Origin: Chryseobacterium daeguense DSM 19388
GTDB lineage: Bacteria > Bacteroidota > Bacteroidia > Flavobacteriales > Weeksellaceae
Reading direction: 5' to 3'
Assembly (NCBI RefSeq): GCF_000430825.1
Contig: NZ_AUMT01000003.1
Coordinates: 248,001-312,000, forward strand
Length of the DNA: 64,000 nucleotides
Under the pieces are notes generated by a model, which was given only the letters and a program-made list of their open reading frames with translations, was not told the DNA's origin and did no database searches. Made by a program: the position numbers and the translations under genes. Positions 63,374 through 64,000 of the stretch are shown here, piece by piece. How positions within the stretch are numbered: position 1 is the first letter of the stretch; the number at the start of each line of letters is the position of its first letter.

Positions 63374-64000
63374 ATGAAAAAAAAGTTATTACCATTTGTT
63401 TTACTAATTTCAACATTTTCTTTTGCTCAGTCGTGGAATACCACAGGAAATTCAGGAACAGTACCCACAAGTAATTTTATCGGAACAATCGATAATAAAG
63501 ATCTTATTTTTAAAACTAATAATCAGGAAAGATTTAAAATTTATTCAGGACCATACGTTAATGGTATTGTTATAGGAAATCAAAGTGCAATAGGCACTCC
63601 TGGTGGAGCTAGACTAGAACTAGCAACTGTTTTATGTAATGGATGTATGTCTAACTGGGCTGTACCTTCTGATGTAGTAATTCGGAACTTAGGGAGTAGG
63701 AATATGGAATTTTTTATGCCAAATAACAACGCCATTGATTCTAATACAGACGTGAGCACACCTAATTCTTCAGGAATTACAAAAATAAAATTTAGTGATG
63801 CAGTTCATAAAAGCAATCTTGTTATTTTCAATACAGGAAAAGTAACCGTTGGTACTGACCAGTATGACAATGATCCCAATTATATTTTTTATGTAAAAAA
63901 AGGAATTAAAGCAGAGCAAGTTAAAGTAGAAAACCCTGCTGCTAATGGCTGGGCAGATTATGTATTCAAAAAAGATTATAAACTTCGTACATTAGAAGAA
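63374..64000 (+). CDS. Secreted protein, tail-fibre/adhesin-like, truncated by the window end
   Basis: Open to the last base (209 codons). Signal peptide (MKKKLLPFVLLISTFSFAQ) then a Ser/Thr/Asn-rich body with TGNSGTVPTSNFIGTIDNKD and IYSGPYVNGIVIGNQSAIG. Near the end GWADYVFKKDYKLRTLEE resembles the linker before intramolecular-chaperone or tail-fibre-like C-termini of flavobacterial secreted proteins. The 3' end is outside the window. Confidence 0.75.
   Translation, partial: MKKKLLPFVLLISTFSFAQSWNTTGNSGTVPTSNFIGTIDNKDLIFKTNNQERFKIYSGPYVNGIVIGNQSAIGTPGGARLELATVLCNGCMSNWAVPSDVVIRNLGSRNMEFFMPNNNAIDSNTDVSTPNSSGITKIKFSDAVHKSNLVIFNTGKVTVGTDQYDNDPNYIFYVKKGIKAEQVKVENPAANGWADYVFKKDYKLRTLEE

Overview
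The window reads as a chromosomal segment of a low-GC member of the Bacteroidota, class Flavobacteriia, most likely Chryseobacterium or a close relative in the Weeksellaceae (inferred from gene content and style, not from a search). Supporting signs are GLPGLI, GSCFA and DUF6438 proteins, SusC/SusD and Oar-like receptors, type IX secretion sorting signals, an S46 dipeptidyl-peptidase, promoters with the Bacteroidota -7 box TAnnTTTG, and spacers full of flavobacterial inverted repeats. No rRNA, CRISPR array, integrase or transposase is visible.

Layout. 1-12 kb is mostly housekeeping: two DUF6438 lipoproteins, an RhlE-type helicase, a GSCFA-DUF4269-TatD operon, a polyprenyl synthase, a small secreted peptide locus with a GLPGLI protein, a PiT phosphate transporter with its DUF47 partner, and a DeaD-type helicase. 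12.5-17 kb is a polysaccharide group (FkbM methyltransferase, flippase, two glycosyltransferases), followed by aspA and an amidase lipoprotein. 19.6-38 kb is the accessory part. It opens with a Ser-Pro-Arg tRNA cluster and holds a frameshifted surface protein with a divergent frameshifted TPR-LuxR regulator, a three-gene operon (small T9SS-sorted protein, 2174-residue Rhs/SpvB protein ending in a HEFAH metallopeptidase-like tip, candidate immunity lipoprotein), a second copy of the Pro-Arg tRNA pair, two AraC regulators and a second surface protein of the same repeat family. 38-41 kb holds an SH3 protein, PrmA and a short-chain dehydrogenase. 41.3-51.8 kb is a nutrient-uptake block: metallophosphoesterase, SusD, SusC, a glycerophosphodiesterase and an Oar-like receptor. 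The rest carries ligA, MgtC, an S46 peptidase, an M16 peptidase, a DUF389 protein, a frameshifted YdeI-like gene, an Imm22-like protein and the start of a secreted protein cut by the window end.

Main observations. (1) Upstream of susC, of the Oar-like receptor and of the PiT/DUF47 operon lie arrays of TTAA-type hexamers repeated every 11 bp (one 10-bp step in the third). Each ends 20-21 nt before a -7 box and takes the place of the -33 box. This is the geometry of a PhoB/PhoP-type activator site and ties phosphate transport, a SusCD pair with two phosphodiesterases, and a TonB receptor into one predicted phosphate-starvation regulon. (2) The Rhs protein and following lipoprotein look like a polymorphic toxin and immunity pair. 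(3) Four genes have broken frames: three are repaired by adding one A to an A-run and one by removing a 7-bp tandem copy, so they are either sequence errors or slippage-type variation. (4) An 18-bp inverted repeat lies between the surface protein and its divergent LuxR-type neighbour, with one arm at the activator position.
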